Source: Lanius collurio
Lineage: Eukaryota > Chordata > Aves > Passeriformes > Laniidae
Length of the DNA: 64,000 nucleotides
Direction: 5' to 3'
Assembly: GCA_020086605.1 (NCBI GenBank)
Contig: JACBWW010000015.1
Location: 12,181,376 to 12,245,375 of the forward strand
Position 1 is the stretch's first letter. The number at the start of each line of letters is the position of its first letter. The position numbers were made by a program, and so were the translations under genes. The notes beneath the pieces were generated by a model, which was not told the DNA's origin, ran no database searches, and saw nothing but the letters and a program-made list of their open reading frames with translations. This document shows positions 1-12,500 of the stretch, in pieces.

Positions 1-2438
1 GCTCCCAATATCCATTGTTGTTCATATAAGTACACACATAAAAAACCTCAGGCATACTCATTCCCTCCCAGCTGTTTAGCACACAGCTTAGGAAAGACTC
101 ACAGAAGAATCTTCTTCAATAGAGATTATTGAAATATTATGTTCCTGCTTGCCTTCACCCTGGAAAATAAACCTTAAAAGATCATCTTTCTTGCCCACTG
201 AGCTCTTGACCCCCTTTTTAAGTAGACAAAAGATACTGCAGTGCCCAGGCAGGCACAAAAGGGCAGAACAGGATCTTACTTATTTCTTTGTCATTGAAAC
301 AAAAGTGCACTCATGAGGAACACATGGGCTCAAGATTTGCTACTTGCCCAGATCAATTTTTGTCATGTAAATGGCCACACATATAGACACAGCCTCGACA
401 ATCACATGGGGATCTATACAGCAACAAAGTCATCCCATACAGATAAGTGCAGGACCCCACCTGAAATTTCTGAATGGTGTTGTAGAAGACCAAAGATGAT
501 GATTAATAAAATAACAATAGATCATGGAATGATCTACAGGTAGTAGCAGCCTTTCATGTTGTGACCGCAGAAAGTTGTTCACATTATGTTCACATTTTTA
601 TAGCGTATCTGAAAACTGTTTGCAACTGTTCCATTAATTTTACAGTTGGGGAAATGATTACTGGTGTAATATTATTCATGTATAAATACTTGTATATTAC
701 CTGGTACTGAGATACCAAAAATACCTCTTCAGTTTCTAAAAGGAAGTGATGTCAGAAAGGCATCTGCAGTAAGTCTTTCAGACATGCTGGAAATAAACAA
801 TTTATCACTGAAAGCATGGAAAATTCCACCACCTTCTTCTGAATACTGGTAATATTACTTAATAGGAAGCACTGAGTCACTGGAATTTATTTCATATCCA
901 GGAATGAGTCTGGTAAACAGGTAGGTCATCTGTTTATGTAGCAAGACACTTTGGAGAGAAAAAATCATTTAGAACTCGTGTGGCGAGGGCAAGGAGGTCA
1001 GTGTGTTCCCAGTATCCAACCTGCTTTTTCCAAAATTCATTATGAAAGAGAAAAATAGAGTACTCCACTTCTGAGAGGCCTCACAAAAAAACCTATACCT
1101 GAAAAAAGAGCCAAAGTTCAGGCTAATTTATTTTTACTGAAAGAACTGTATTCACAGCTATATAATGGCCCTTAGGCTTACTAAGAATGAGTGGAATAAA
1201 ATTGATGCAGCCTAAACTGAAAATGAAAGAGGATGAGACATGAATATTTCTGTCTTATGTATAGCCTCTTTTGATAGTAAAGCAAATTAAAATACATTCA
1301 AACCCAAGAATGCTATCAGATCTATTCAGGATAGATGTCAAGTTCTGAAAACCTATTATAAATTAAAGCATAAATACAACCATAAAGAATTGATCCTGAC
1401 AAACAGATAAATAAGATGCAGCACATATATCCTAGCTCATAATCAACCATATGTGTGTGCACAAGAATCCAGAAGTTACAATCAAGACTGATAGAGCAGA
1501 ATGCCTCACTCATGAAAAAAAGTAGTATTTTAGCTTTGCTATACAGTTACCTTCAGGTAAGTATAACAGCTACAAAACATTCTGAATAGCTTTTATAGGT
1601 CATTAATGGTATTGCTGTACAATAGCTCATGCTGCTGCATGTCATGTGGCCCCTCAGCTCCACATGGTAATTTGCAGGAAGGGGAATGTTTTGTACTGAT
1701 TGAGAAAAGAACCAGTCAGATGGGTAAAGGACATGAATAGTTGTTTTGCATAAACATGTTAGCAAATTTAGTAATTTAGTTAGTATTATTTTTGGTAAAT
1801 GTTGCTGTAATTTAGATGGGAAGGGACACACTGAACCCTTCCTGTCTCCTTCTGCTCATTTTTTTCTACACACCAGATCTGTCACATTCATCAGTGACAC
1901 AGGGGAATGCCCTGGGGACAGTTTTGAGAGCTTTGACAACTGTGGACAGGCCTCCATTTCCACAGAGAAATGGTAAAATGTCTGAGTCACAGGCAGAGGA
2001 GTAAAGAGAAATTTAGTACAGGGAAAGGTACAATCAAATCATTCCTCACATCATGATGTACATCTGTCAGAAGACATTATCACAGGTAAGTCAAGGTTCC
2101 TTGACACTGCTCCAGAAGGGAGTCCTGACTAATGTTCAAACAATCCAGGAAAAAAACCAAATAAATAATTGGGGCCACTTTAGCAAGGTAAGACACAAAT
2201 ATTTTATTTTCCCTTGTTGTTAATGGCAAGAGGATAACTAACTCTTTGAAGAACAAGAACAGACAAACCTTTTCATCTTTGAAAGAATATCCATTTTTCT
2301 TCTCCTAGTTACATAACAACAGAAAATTCTAGAGAGCTGCATCCTGCCTTCCTTCCCTTTTTGGGTCTTAAATTCAAGCTCTCCTTTGAATTAAGTCTTC
2401 TGGCATTGAGGTACAGTACAAAGCAAAACCAGAACAAC
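1..2438. other. Noncoding, no recognisable feature
   Basis: AT-rich unique-looking sequence. The longest open frames are below 100 codons, occur on both strands and have no recognisable domain or splice framework. I see no repeat family, CpG-rich promoter or RNA gene. It is probably intergenic or intronic. Confidence 0.6.
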
Positions 2439-2700
2439 AGAGAAAGAGAGAAAGAGAGAAAGAAAGAGAGAAAGAGAGAAAGAAAGAGAGAAAGAGAGAA
2501 AGAAAGAGAGAAAGAGAGAAAGAAAGAGAGAAAGAGAGAAAGAAAGAGAGAAAGAAAGAGAGAAAGAGAGAAAGAGAGAAAGAGAGAAAGAGAGAAAGAG
2601 AGAAAGAGAGAAAGAGAGAAAGAGAGAAAGAGAGAAAGAGAGAAAGAGAGAAAGAGAGAAAGAGAGAAAGAGAGAAAGAGAGAAAGAGAGAAAGAGAGAA

Positions 2701-2735
<35 letters not shown>

Positions 2736-2920
2736 AAAAAGAGAGAAAGAAAGAGAGAAAGAAAGAGGGAAAGAAAGAGAGAAACAAAGAGAGAAACAAA
2801 GAGAGAAAGAAAGAGAGAAAGAAAGAGAGAAACAAAGAGAGAAAGAAAGAGAGAAACAAAGAGAGAAACAAAGAGAGAAACAAAGAGAGAAACAAAGAGA
2901 GAAACAAAGAGAGAAACAAC
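2439..2920. repeat. GA-rich microsatellite with mosaic periods
   Basis: Simple repeat made only of A and G on the plus strand from 2439 to 2784, then interrupted by regular single C bases to about 2920. Internal period changes along the array. It is 20 bp from about 2441 to 2550 and 8 bp (GAGAAAGA-like) from about 2557 to 2700. It becomes mostly a GA dinucleotide at 2701-2735 and then 12 bp from about 2741. In the last part the unit GAGAGAAAGAAA alternates with GAGAGAAACAAA, and the C variant takes over at the right end. Open frames of 180-214 codons cross the array on both strands (Arg/Glu/Lys-rich one way, Phe/Leu/Ser-rich the other). They come from the lack of stop codons in the repeat and are not genes. 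Such a purine strand can in principle form triplex DNA; that is inference. Confidence 0.97.
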
Positions 2921-5188
2921 AAAACCCCAAGAAGAAACTAAACCATCATCCAAACAAGGTTATCAAAAGCTTTCCCATTCTGGTACACACTGAAGATGTC
3001 TTCTGAACCGGCTGTCCCCACCCTTTGAAACAGTCAAAAGCAGTTTGCAATGACACTTGCAACTAACTTTTCTGACCTAAGTATTGGTGCAAAAACACAT
3101 CAGCATTTTTGCAAAGCTTTATTTGATTACCCTCTACAACAATAAAAACAAAATTTTTGATTGTTGCACGAGAGTTTACTGGCACTGTCATTTCTTTTTC
3201 ATTTTTCTGTTCCCTAATTAAGGCTTGAAGAGTCTCATATTCATTACAATATGCTCTGCCATTTCTACAGTAGTTAATTCTTACTCATCAAGCAAAAGGA
3301 GTCTTGATTTGCAGACCAAGCAAACAGCACACCCAGGGGTTTGTGAGTTGGCCCTATCAAAAGACAGGATGGACAATAATAATTAAACCAGCATCCCCTT
3401 CTACCTAAAAGCCCATTCATTTCCCAGTTGGCAACAATAACTTTGTTTCAAATTCTGAACTCTCCCTTTCCATGTTTGGAAAGAGATCCCATACATCCAA
3501 GGAAAACATAGAGGATACAGCAAACTTGTCTGCATTTTGGTTTCTCCTCTCCCGGTTAAGACTGGTGCATGAAACTTCATGAATCTCACCTGGACAGTGT
3601 AGGACCCTCGTACTTCCCTGTCTTTTTCTGCCCCTCTGAGTCCAGATGAGCTCCTTCAAATTCACTTCAAAGTTTTTCATGATACTTAATTAAAGTGCAG
3701 ATTCAGCCGCCTAAAGGATAAGATGCCATTTATATGCTCAAATAGTTTCCTGTGGTTTACAGCAGTTTCTAAGTGAGTTTGACTCACATAATTAATTCAG
3801 ATCAAATATACCTGGCCATAACATGACTGTTTATTAACATTCACAGGACACATGAGCTGAATCTCATTTAATCAGGGTAAACCTGCTAATGAATAAGTCA
3901 GAATAATACTACAGAATAAACCTGGAGAACAAAGAAATTCATACAACCCAGTGAGAATTTTCCTTGCAACCAAGAACACTGCTCCTATTAATCTATGAAC
4001 ACCCCTCCTAACAATTACTAAAGACTAAATACACAGCCAGATCCTGCTCACCTTCCCACATATTTTCCTTCTATTTAGACTACAAATAGGATTTTAGATA
4101 TTTATCTAACAAGGATGAACACATTTCCACTATAAATCTAGCTCCCGTACTGCTATGTAAGTTACTCAAGTGCTCCATAATCAAAACAGAAGTATAAATT
4201 TCAACTGATTAATTCAAGGTGCAGAACTGGAGAATGGACTGCAAAATCTATGCACAAAGTTATAGCTTTTCAGATCCACCCTGCTGTACAGTCAGTTACA
4301 TTGCAGAGTTAAGATCCAGATTTATTACGTGCTTATGTGCATTCAAAAGACTTAATCATCAGCTTTTCCTCATAAAAGCCTTACAGTCCCAACTTCATTT
4401 AGATGCAGAGAAAAAAGATTTTTCAGCAAGACATTTGCTTTTTTCCTGATGCATCCATTCAAGGTTCTGTCTCTTCAGAAAAGGCTCCCTATTCCAAAAC
4501 TCACTTAAAACATCATATAGTTTCCTCAGTTGTCATATCTGTGTGTCAGACGGTGAAAGCATACTAGAGCGCAGACAGAAAGATTTTTTTGCTTGTGATC
4601 TTTATTCAGAATTTTTCTATTCCATGCCAGGGATTGTGTTCTTCCCCTTCTCCCAAATTACATAGCAATTTATTAAAACTATATACAGAAGTAACCAAAG
4701 AGAGATCACTCATGTACATGAAATTAACTCTGCAGTTTTAATTTATTTTTTTTTAATAATCAGAATGTTGATTCCTAAATCTTTTTCTTTCAAAGCCATT
4801 AAGAGTTCCAACAGCCTTGGTATTTTTTTTTCCAACAAAAAGTCCACAAATTTTAACCAGTATAGGCTCAAGCCCAGAATTTGGGGCTGCTCATTTGGCT
4901 CTTTGCAGAAGCAGTGAATTGCAGGATTCAGCCCAAAGTCTGTCTGCCTAGACCCTATCCTTCATCAAAGTTTACCTCTGGACTTTGCAGGAAACTGTTC
5001 CTTAATACAGAAGCAGTAGTCCTGATGCACCAGCACCTGCCTGATCCATTAGTCCATGATGTCATACCCTGGCACTGAGCCTTTGCTGAGGGAGAGCACA
5101 CCAGACGCCAGCAGCTCATCTGTCTGCTCTACAGCTCAACGACACTGTGGGCAATGGTTTCTGCAAATGTTTCTTTTTCCCTTCCCAG
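2921..5188. other. Noncoding, no recognisable feature
   Basis: AT-rich sequence with short A and T runs, for example near 4740-4755 and 4822-4832. Open frames are under 90 codons and none resembles a known family. No mobile element recognised. Confidence 0.55.
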
Positions 5189-5444
5189 AAATATTACCAA
5201 GTCATCAGTGTCCCTTCTGGAATACCACTGAAGGCAGCTATGCTGTCCCAGGGATGTATCCTTTGTGTGCAGCACAACCTGCACTGTGAAAGGAAATCAC
5301 TGCAGTTGGGACAAGACCACCTACACTACAAGACTGAGAGATGATGTGAATAGTAAATGGTGTCCTATGGTAACTGAAAATGGAAGATTTTGCATTGAAT
5401 TCAGCAGGGTTGAAGAAAAACAGGTTTTCAAGAAAGGAAAAAAG
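5189..5444 (+). other. Exon-like block with broken reading frame
   Basis: A pyrimidine-rich tract ending in CAG at 5186-5188 looks like a splice acceptor, and AAG followed by GTAAAA at 5442-5450 looks like a donor. They would bound a 256-bp exon. The frame entering at 5232 and running through the donor has a protein-like, Cys-rich composition, with pieces such as CSTTCTVKGNHCSWDK and SKWCPMVTENGRFC. All three plus frames are interrupted: TGA at 5229, a stop at 5287-5289 and TGA at 5342-5344. It therefore cannot be an intact exon between these two sites. It could be a decayed exon or pseudogene, a smaller exon with a different acceptor, or chance. I do not recognise a family. Confidence 0.2.
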
Positions 5445-6289
5445 GTAAAAAAACTAGTAAACTTATTTTTTTCTTCCATTTTTATAATCAAACTGTCAGT
5501 TTCCAGACTTGAAAGTTTATAACCCATTAGCAAAGTGGCAACATAAACCCCAAAACAACTCTTCCCACACACCTTTCCTAGTATGAAAATCCTGGTAGTT
5601 TGCTATTGCCACATGACAAATAAACAGCAAATTTAATAAAATAGCTCAGTAAAGGGCTGGCTTTGGGTGATCACCCTTTAACTTGCCTTCCGCAAGCTAA
5701 GACTGTGCTATTCTACATTGACGCAACACAGATTAGTTTTATTTTAACTCTCAAGTTTGGTTTCTGTTACAGAAGATAAATCTGGAAGGAGAGAATATTT
5801 CTTACATCCTTCAATGCATTTGTTTCAATATGTGCTTTTAGTGCTTCCTTCCCTGCCACTGTCCACAAAAGCACAGGCTTGCATTGTCCTGCCCAGTCTC
5901 TTTTTCCTCCCCTTAGATGTTGCACAGATTTATTTTTAACTTGTTTTTACATCATTCTGTATGCACTGAAGCCCTTTCATCACTGGGTAGTTTTCTGGAG
6001 AATGCTGCAGTGTGAACACTGTGACTGTGACCACATGCAGACACTGTAGCACAAGCAGCATGTGGCAGCCTCAGCTACTGTACACAAGATATTTCAGGAA
6101 GTGTCTTTAGCATAATGCATGCACTTTGTCTGCAGCTTCCAGACAACCTATCATATAGCACTCAAGGCAGCCAGGGCTTTTATGGGAAACATATGGTAAG
6201 CAAAAGTCACGACCTATTTAGAAACTAGAATTAAAAGCAACTTTGAAAACATGAGTCCAGCTACTTTTTCTGTTCCCCTGAGAAGCAGA
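5445..6289. other. Noncoding, no recognisable feature
   Basis: AT-rich sequence. A perfect 12-bp palindrome, GGGTGATCACCC, lies at 5665-5676, but a palindrome of this length is expected by chance several times in 64 kb. Nothing else stands out. Confidence 0.5.
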
Positions 6290-6345
6290 AATCATGCCAT
6301 TGAATTCAATGGAATTACAGCAGTGAAATCCTAATACTACCCTCA
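6290..6345. repeat. Possible ancient amniote repeat fragment
   Basis: The phrase CCATTGAATTCAATGGAATT, followed shortly by GTGAAATCC, resembles a very common old interspersed sequence of birds, turtles and crocodilians. That sequence has the form 'cattgacttcaatggagtta...' from my memory. The match is short and degenerate, so family and orientation cannot be fixed from sequence alone. Confidence 0.3.
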
Positions 6346-6500
6346 AATTAAGACTGATGAATAGCCTTGATGTTGATTACTGAATCAGGAAAACTTGTAT
6401 TTTGATTCACTGATCATTCATTTGAATAAATATATCACAACTGCCCCATCTGCAAAACAGATGATATTTTCCCTCCTTTAACTGATCCCATACATTTTTG

Positions 6501-6540
6501 GGGTGACTCAGGGAGGTTTTGGGTGACTCAGGGAGGTGGT
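6501..6540. repeat. 20-bp tandem duplication with two AP-1 motifs
   Basis: Two adjacent copies of a 20-bp unit (6501-6520 and 6521-6540) differ only at the last two bases. Each copy contains TGACTCA (6504-6510 and 6524-6530), the consensus AP-1 (Fos/Jun) site. The duplication is seen directly. Any regulatory role is inference. Confidence 0.85.
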
Positions 6541-9517
6541 ACAGCACTGTATCTGCCCTGATGCTGTATTCTCTGGCATTCAATGGTATCACAACTCCCA
6601 GCAACACTGCCCTCTCTTGCATTTACCTGTTACTGCCCTATCCCATGATTGCAGTTCAAGGACCCATGGTGGCACTGATGGCAGTAAGAGAGAGAACTAA
6701 GGGCTGATTTACTCGAAGGAACTCACTGGGCAGCCAGTCCCAGGTTAAGGGAACACAGAAGCAACACTTGAAGTACTTTCTCTCCAAGTGCAGCAGCAAT
6801 CTTGACCTAGCCATTAAGAGTTTTTCCTAAAGCATGTAAATTGTAAGCTTTTCATGGAGAAGGCAGCTTTAAAATCATCAAGCAGACAACATCTTCTTGC
6901 AAGTAACAACAGTCATCTTTTAGTTTCAATTTTTGATTAAACATCCACTGAACATAGTTTGGTTCCCAAATTATAGGCTTTTGCATGTCCTTGCAGGAAA
7001 GGTGCTGAACGCTTTGCAGGCTTTTGTGGAAATAACTACTTCAGAAATGCTCGAAGAACGTACTTTGTAATTAGTAATTTAGCACTGATGACAAGTTGTA
7101 GAATAAAGTATTTCTACAAGCCAAAAAAGGAAATCTAAAATTAATTCTCTGCAACCCAGTATTAGGTAATGATGAAACCATAAGGTGGGGGCTCTCACAG
7201 GCCCCCTGTGAAAACAGGGGAAAAGGAAAAGAGGGGAAGGGAACAAGGGACAGTGGTAACTCCCTGAGGCCAGTTAGAAGAGAGCTACAAATTGACACTG
7301 GTAGAATTCCTCCCTTCATGCCACATCCTGTGCTTCTATTTACTTCTGGGGAAAAAAACCTCGTCTACATAAAACCCAACCAACAAACAGAAAAATCCCA
7401 CAGTGTACATTACTGGAAAAGGTCAAAAACTGCACATGATCATTCTGGGGCAGCAAGAAGCTTTCTACTTCCCCATCATCAGGGATAGAAGTATGTAGAC
7501 TCTGACCAAAACCACCAACTTCCTGCACATAGAAAAGAAAAATCACTCCTAAACATCAGAATGATTTTAGCATTGCAGAGCTTATGCAAGGTAATGCTCT
7601 GCACAAACAAAAAAAAAGGAAGGTCAGAATGGCATACCAGTAGCACAAGCAATTTGAAAATGCCTGAAGCTTAATACAGATTTATTCTCCTTCCCATCTT
7701 TATTCCCTCTACTCTGGCTGTACACCAAAGATTTGCATTTGAAAAGGACTTGCTCATCCTTTCCAGGGAATCATAGCAAAAGGAAATCTTACTGCTGACT
7801 TTAGAACTTCATTAGTTCCCCCAGCAACAGGCCCATCACAGAGACACAGCCCTGGGCAGCTCTAGGAACAGCCTTGCAAGAAATCCAGACCTTGTTTGGA
7901 GAAACTGCAGAGACCAGTGCACTTCACACAGAGCTGCAGCATGAGGATGACTCCTCTGCACAGTCTAGAGCTTCAGCAAACCTCTCACCATCTGACACAG
8001 TCTGCCTCATCTCACTTGGGTGTTGCACTTGGAAATTCATCAGCAGTGCTTTGCAAGCAACAGAGTTCCACATCTGACTAAATGAGTCTCCCAAATACAT
8101 AATAAACAAAACAAAAGCAGGGGTTTTGGAATATTCACTCTAAAACCTGCCTCTCAACAAATATCATGATTCCATTTTCCTTGTCTCTGAAACTGTTGGC
8201 TCTCATTTTTTCACCCTAGGTCCCTAGGACTCTCAGTGCCTTGGCTGATGTGAAGGAATCTGGCGAGACTGATGATGACATATGTGAATTTATAGACCTA
8301 TTTACCAAAAGACAAATGCCTATTTCTGTAGGCAAAATCAGGATATACCACCTTGACTTTTAGCAATGTTGCAGAAAACACGATAGCTTCTGGCATCTGG
8401 TGCCCTTTTATTTTTTTTATTTAATTATTTTTCTGTGAAGAAAAAAATAAAATTTTTACACAAACAAGGCTCAGTGATAATTAATTTAAATGGCTTTAAG
8501 TGGGAAACAGTTTGACCCACAAAACTCACATTTCAAATGAGAAAGATGTGAACACAAAGGAAAAACAAATTTTCATTGGCCATAAATGTATCATTTCTAC
8601 TGATTAATAACATCCTTTAGAGTTTAATATCTTGGGCAATCACATTTACTAAAGACAGCATAAAAATATTTTTAAATTTTCATAATAATGCCCTGGGAGG
8701 CAGTTTGAAAACACAGGAGAGAGAAAGAAGGCATATGTACCGCAGTATAACCTCTCAAAGACAGACACATTGGCTTCTTTGTGTTCCTAGGAAGTCACTG
8801 AATACTTGTTCCTCTCAGCAAAATGGTCTCTGGGGATGTTGCATATGAAAGATTTCAAGGAAATGATGATCAAAAAACATTCAATGCCATTTCCTCTCCC
8901 ACCTCACACATGAAAAGTCTGCCTTTTCCAGCTGGAAACAGACCTCTCATCATTTTGTACTTATGGGTCACATAAATTTTTCTGAAGTTGCATCAAGAGA
9001 TACTTACACTGCCAACTTAACCTTATTTGTTCTTTTAAAATCATTTCAGTTGCTGGATGGTGGTATGTTTGTGAAGGCTAGATCTATTCTGAGACAATGC
9101 AACCTGCAGAAAAATAAGAAAAACTTATTAAATTTATCATGAATTTTAAAAAGAACACCGCCCTACTTTCTGATCTGTCAAGCTGGTTACTATAGAGAAA
9201 AAAAAATGACAGGCATTGTTTTACTGAAGGAGCTCAGCCTGTGACACCAGCCCTGCCCAAAAGTCTTGTATGAGATAGCACCATAATTCAGGTCAGCTGA
9301 AGACAAACAAATGCAGAAAGTAGTGAGGAGGAGGAAGTGAGAGGGAAGAAAATGTGTAGGCAGATGGAATATGCTTCTATTTTAATCTTAATGCCAAAGT
9401 ATTTAAAAAAGTATTTTTACATGTAAAGTTCATTTCTTTCACACATCCTTCAAATAGCTCTTCACTTCTATCCTGATTGAAAAATAGAAAACATGGTGTT
9501 TTCCAGCAACTTAAAAA
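6541..9517. other. Noncoding, no recognisable feature
   Basis: AT-rich sequence with open frames under 85 codons. A small self-complementary patch lies at 7196-7210 (CACAGG/CCTGTG arms). No repeat family recognised. Confidence 0.55.
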
Positions 9518-9534
9518 GGGGGGGGGGGGGGGGG
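9518..9534 (+). repeat. Homopolymer run of 17 G
   Basis: Seventeen consecutive G bases, preceded by AAAAA and followed by CGC. It is the only long G run in the window and sits in AT-rich DNA. Its length is likely polymorphic and hard to sequence accurately. Confidence 0.95.
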
Positions 9535-12500
9535 CGCAGGGGAGAGAAAGAACAAGGTATTCAGGAAGCTCTCTTCTTAGTGTGAAATTAATGTTTATTA
9601 CCATAGCTACGGTGCACAGCACTGAGATGTGCTACCCTTACTACCAGGCTAGCTTGATATCCACACCAGGAACTTCTGTATCACATTCTAAAATGCTGAC
9701 ATGCAGAACACAGAGATGGGCAGATTTTTACAGAAAGACTACTGGGATAACTTTTGTTAACAATGGAAGGAACAAACTTGTGAAACAAGGCAAATCTTTA
9801 TCTCTCTCTATAGGTCTTCAGTTCCTCCAAGCTCCTGGATGTGGTACAATTCACCAAAGCAACTAATCTGGAAAAAAACCCATCTTAAGGGGATTTCTTT
9901 CTGTGTCAGATGAAGGGATACAGATTTTATAGAAATGTCTTCCAACTGATAATTAGTCCAGATACCACGAGCATAAATACACTACACTTGAGGCTATACC
10001 TTGAGTTATTCAAGACGCACATTACATTGTCCTACATGGAACATTCAAGACTCAGAATACTGTGTGATGTCTGCAAAAGCATCAAATAATTTTACAGCCT
10101 GAAGCTTTTTCCTTTTCTTTTCTTTTTTTTTTTTGGTGTTATTCTACACAGACTTTGAGGTCTCTGCATTACCCATTCACACCCAGGAAGCCACTTGGAT
10201 TAAATCACAGATTACTTCTTTCCCACCATCCCAAAGCTGTCTGAAACACGGACTTTCCTTCTAACACTTAATCATAGCTTTGCTGAGAGTGGGGAGGACT
10301 AGAAGGGCAAGGGCAACAACTTAGTGTGAGTCGGAGCAAATACAGCTATTGGCTTCAGTACTGGTAGCTCTGCAAAAGGATCTGCCAGTATTTTCCAATT
10401 TCCTTTCAGAGCACTTTGGCTCTGTTTACTTCATAAAAGGTGATCTAAGTGTACTGGGTGATGGAGCTTATGTTCTTTGCTGATGAGCTAAGAACTGAAA
10501 GAGATGTTTCCTCAGTATGACAGTAAGCAGAGTACTTCCCAACGCAAGGATTTTTTCCTTAAATCACATTAGGTCTCTTAAGTTAGAAAGCATGTTAATG
10601 GCCAATGATGATATTTTGCAATTCCCTCTCTTTTAACTTCTAACAGTAATGTAACAACAGCTCCAGTCTTTCATTGTATGAGGTCACTTAAAAGTGTCTA
10701 CACACAGTAGCAACACTACTCTCCAAAACTTAGAATAAACTAGTAAACTGAAATCCAGCGCAGCTGAAGAAATTTTAACATTTTTCTCCAAAAGATTTTA
10801 TAGGACCCAGATCAAGTTATGTGAAATGGACCATTAGACTCTGTGAGGAGAGTGGGGCAACCGCAATCAGAGCTCTGTGCAGAATAGTTTTTGCCAGCCC
10901 TTTCCAGGCAAATAGATTCAGATGTAACAAGAACTCTACTTCCTCCACTGTCATTTAATATCCACAAGGAAATTCAGTTGCATTTCAAATGTTCTCTGCA
11001 TCCTTCTTTTCTTTGGGGTCTTTCTTGGTAGGCTTTTTTTTTTTTGTTTGTTTTTTTGCCAGACTCATTCCCTTAGCAGTTTCATTGTCAGTAACTTTTG
11101 CTGGAGAACCCAAGGTATCCTTACTGCAAGGGGAACCTTCATCCCTTAAGACCAGTAATGAAAGTCTCTAAGGTTCTGCCAGACTATTCAGTCTGCCCTT
11201 TCTTCTCAAGGAATAATCTTCATTATTTTCTTCATGACACAGATCCAAACTTCTGAACAAAGTCTGATTTGCAGCTCAGATGTTTATAGGGCTACATAAT
11301 TTTACTGAACCTTCAAGAAAGAATTTATAGGCTCTGTGGAAATGAAAGCATTTCAAATAAGACAGGCCAATGACTAAAGCAGTGTAACACATTTCTTGGT
11401 CTTCTTTCAGCAGGTTTTGCTTACCCTTCTGATATCCTCCTCAGACTATGGGCAAACCTCACCTAAAAGTAAAAGGCTTCTCTTTTTCAATGTCTAGCAA
11501 ATGGAATTTTGCCAGGCCTATATTGGCTTCTTTGCATCTTATATAGACTATAGATGGCTCACAGGAAAATGCATGCTTTTATGATTGTTCTATTGGTTTT
11601 GCTTGTATCTATCTTTTAAAACTGTGTGATAAATATGTTTTCATATGATTTCATTATGTTCCTTTAATACAATGTTATGTTACTTTTGCTACCATATTAA
11701 ATCTTCAGATAAATTTTTATGGCAACTGCAAATGTTTGCAGTTTGTTGATTGGTTTGCAATCATGAAATTCAAAGTCTCTTATCTTTAAAGAAGCCTGCC
11801 TGAAAAATATATCCATTTGCAAGTTATCTAAAGATTTTGACAACACATATTCAAAGTTGACTAACAGAATAACAGGACTGTCAAAAGCCTTACTGGCCAA
11901 GATATGTAAGCTTCTCTGAATGTTCAGCTGAAGGCTGTTATTTTGCCATACAGCCAGTCTGTTTACCTCTGTATTTTGATCAAAATCTAGAGGTTTCTTA
12001 CAACATGTCAAGGGAGAAAAGAATTTTTTCCTGCTCTTGGAGTGGGCTACCAGTGTATCTGCTTGGAAGTCTGTCTTGATCCTAAAAATTCAAATTTGAA
12101 GGCCTGCAACATCAAGTCCGCTTTAAATTCTGTACAGAAATTATTAGGACTCAGATCAATTAAGTCTGTACTCACAGTGGTGCCTAATTTTTTGTCAATT
12201 TTTTCTGATTGATTATTCTATGTAACTCTTAACAAAACAGAAGGCTACAATGCCCTTGACACTTAGACCACTTAAGCTTAGCTCAGTTTGAAAGCCCTCT
12301 GCATTGTTTTGATAGAAATCTCAGCTATCACTGCTATAATAACTAATTCTGAAATGAAGGGATCCAGTTCCCCAAACTCCCCTCTCTCTCTCTGCTCAGG
12401 TTATTTGTCATAACTGCTTTTTTGAGGCATGAACCAAGACACAGATTCACCAAAGTTGTTGCCATATTCAGTGTTACACAGAAGAGTCCTATAATGTAGG

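Noticed and set aside
2309..2993. Long open frames on both strands (Arg/Glu/Lys-rich plus strand, Phe/Leu/Ser-rich minus strand)
   Set aside because: They come entirely from the GA-rich microsatellite, which lacks stop codons in several frames.
5665..5676. Perfect 12-bp palindrome GGGTGATCACCC
   Set aside because: Palindromes of this length are expected repeatedly by chance in 64 kb.
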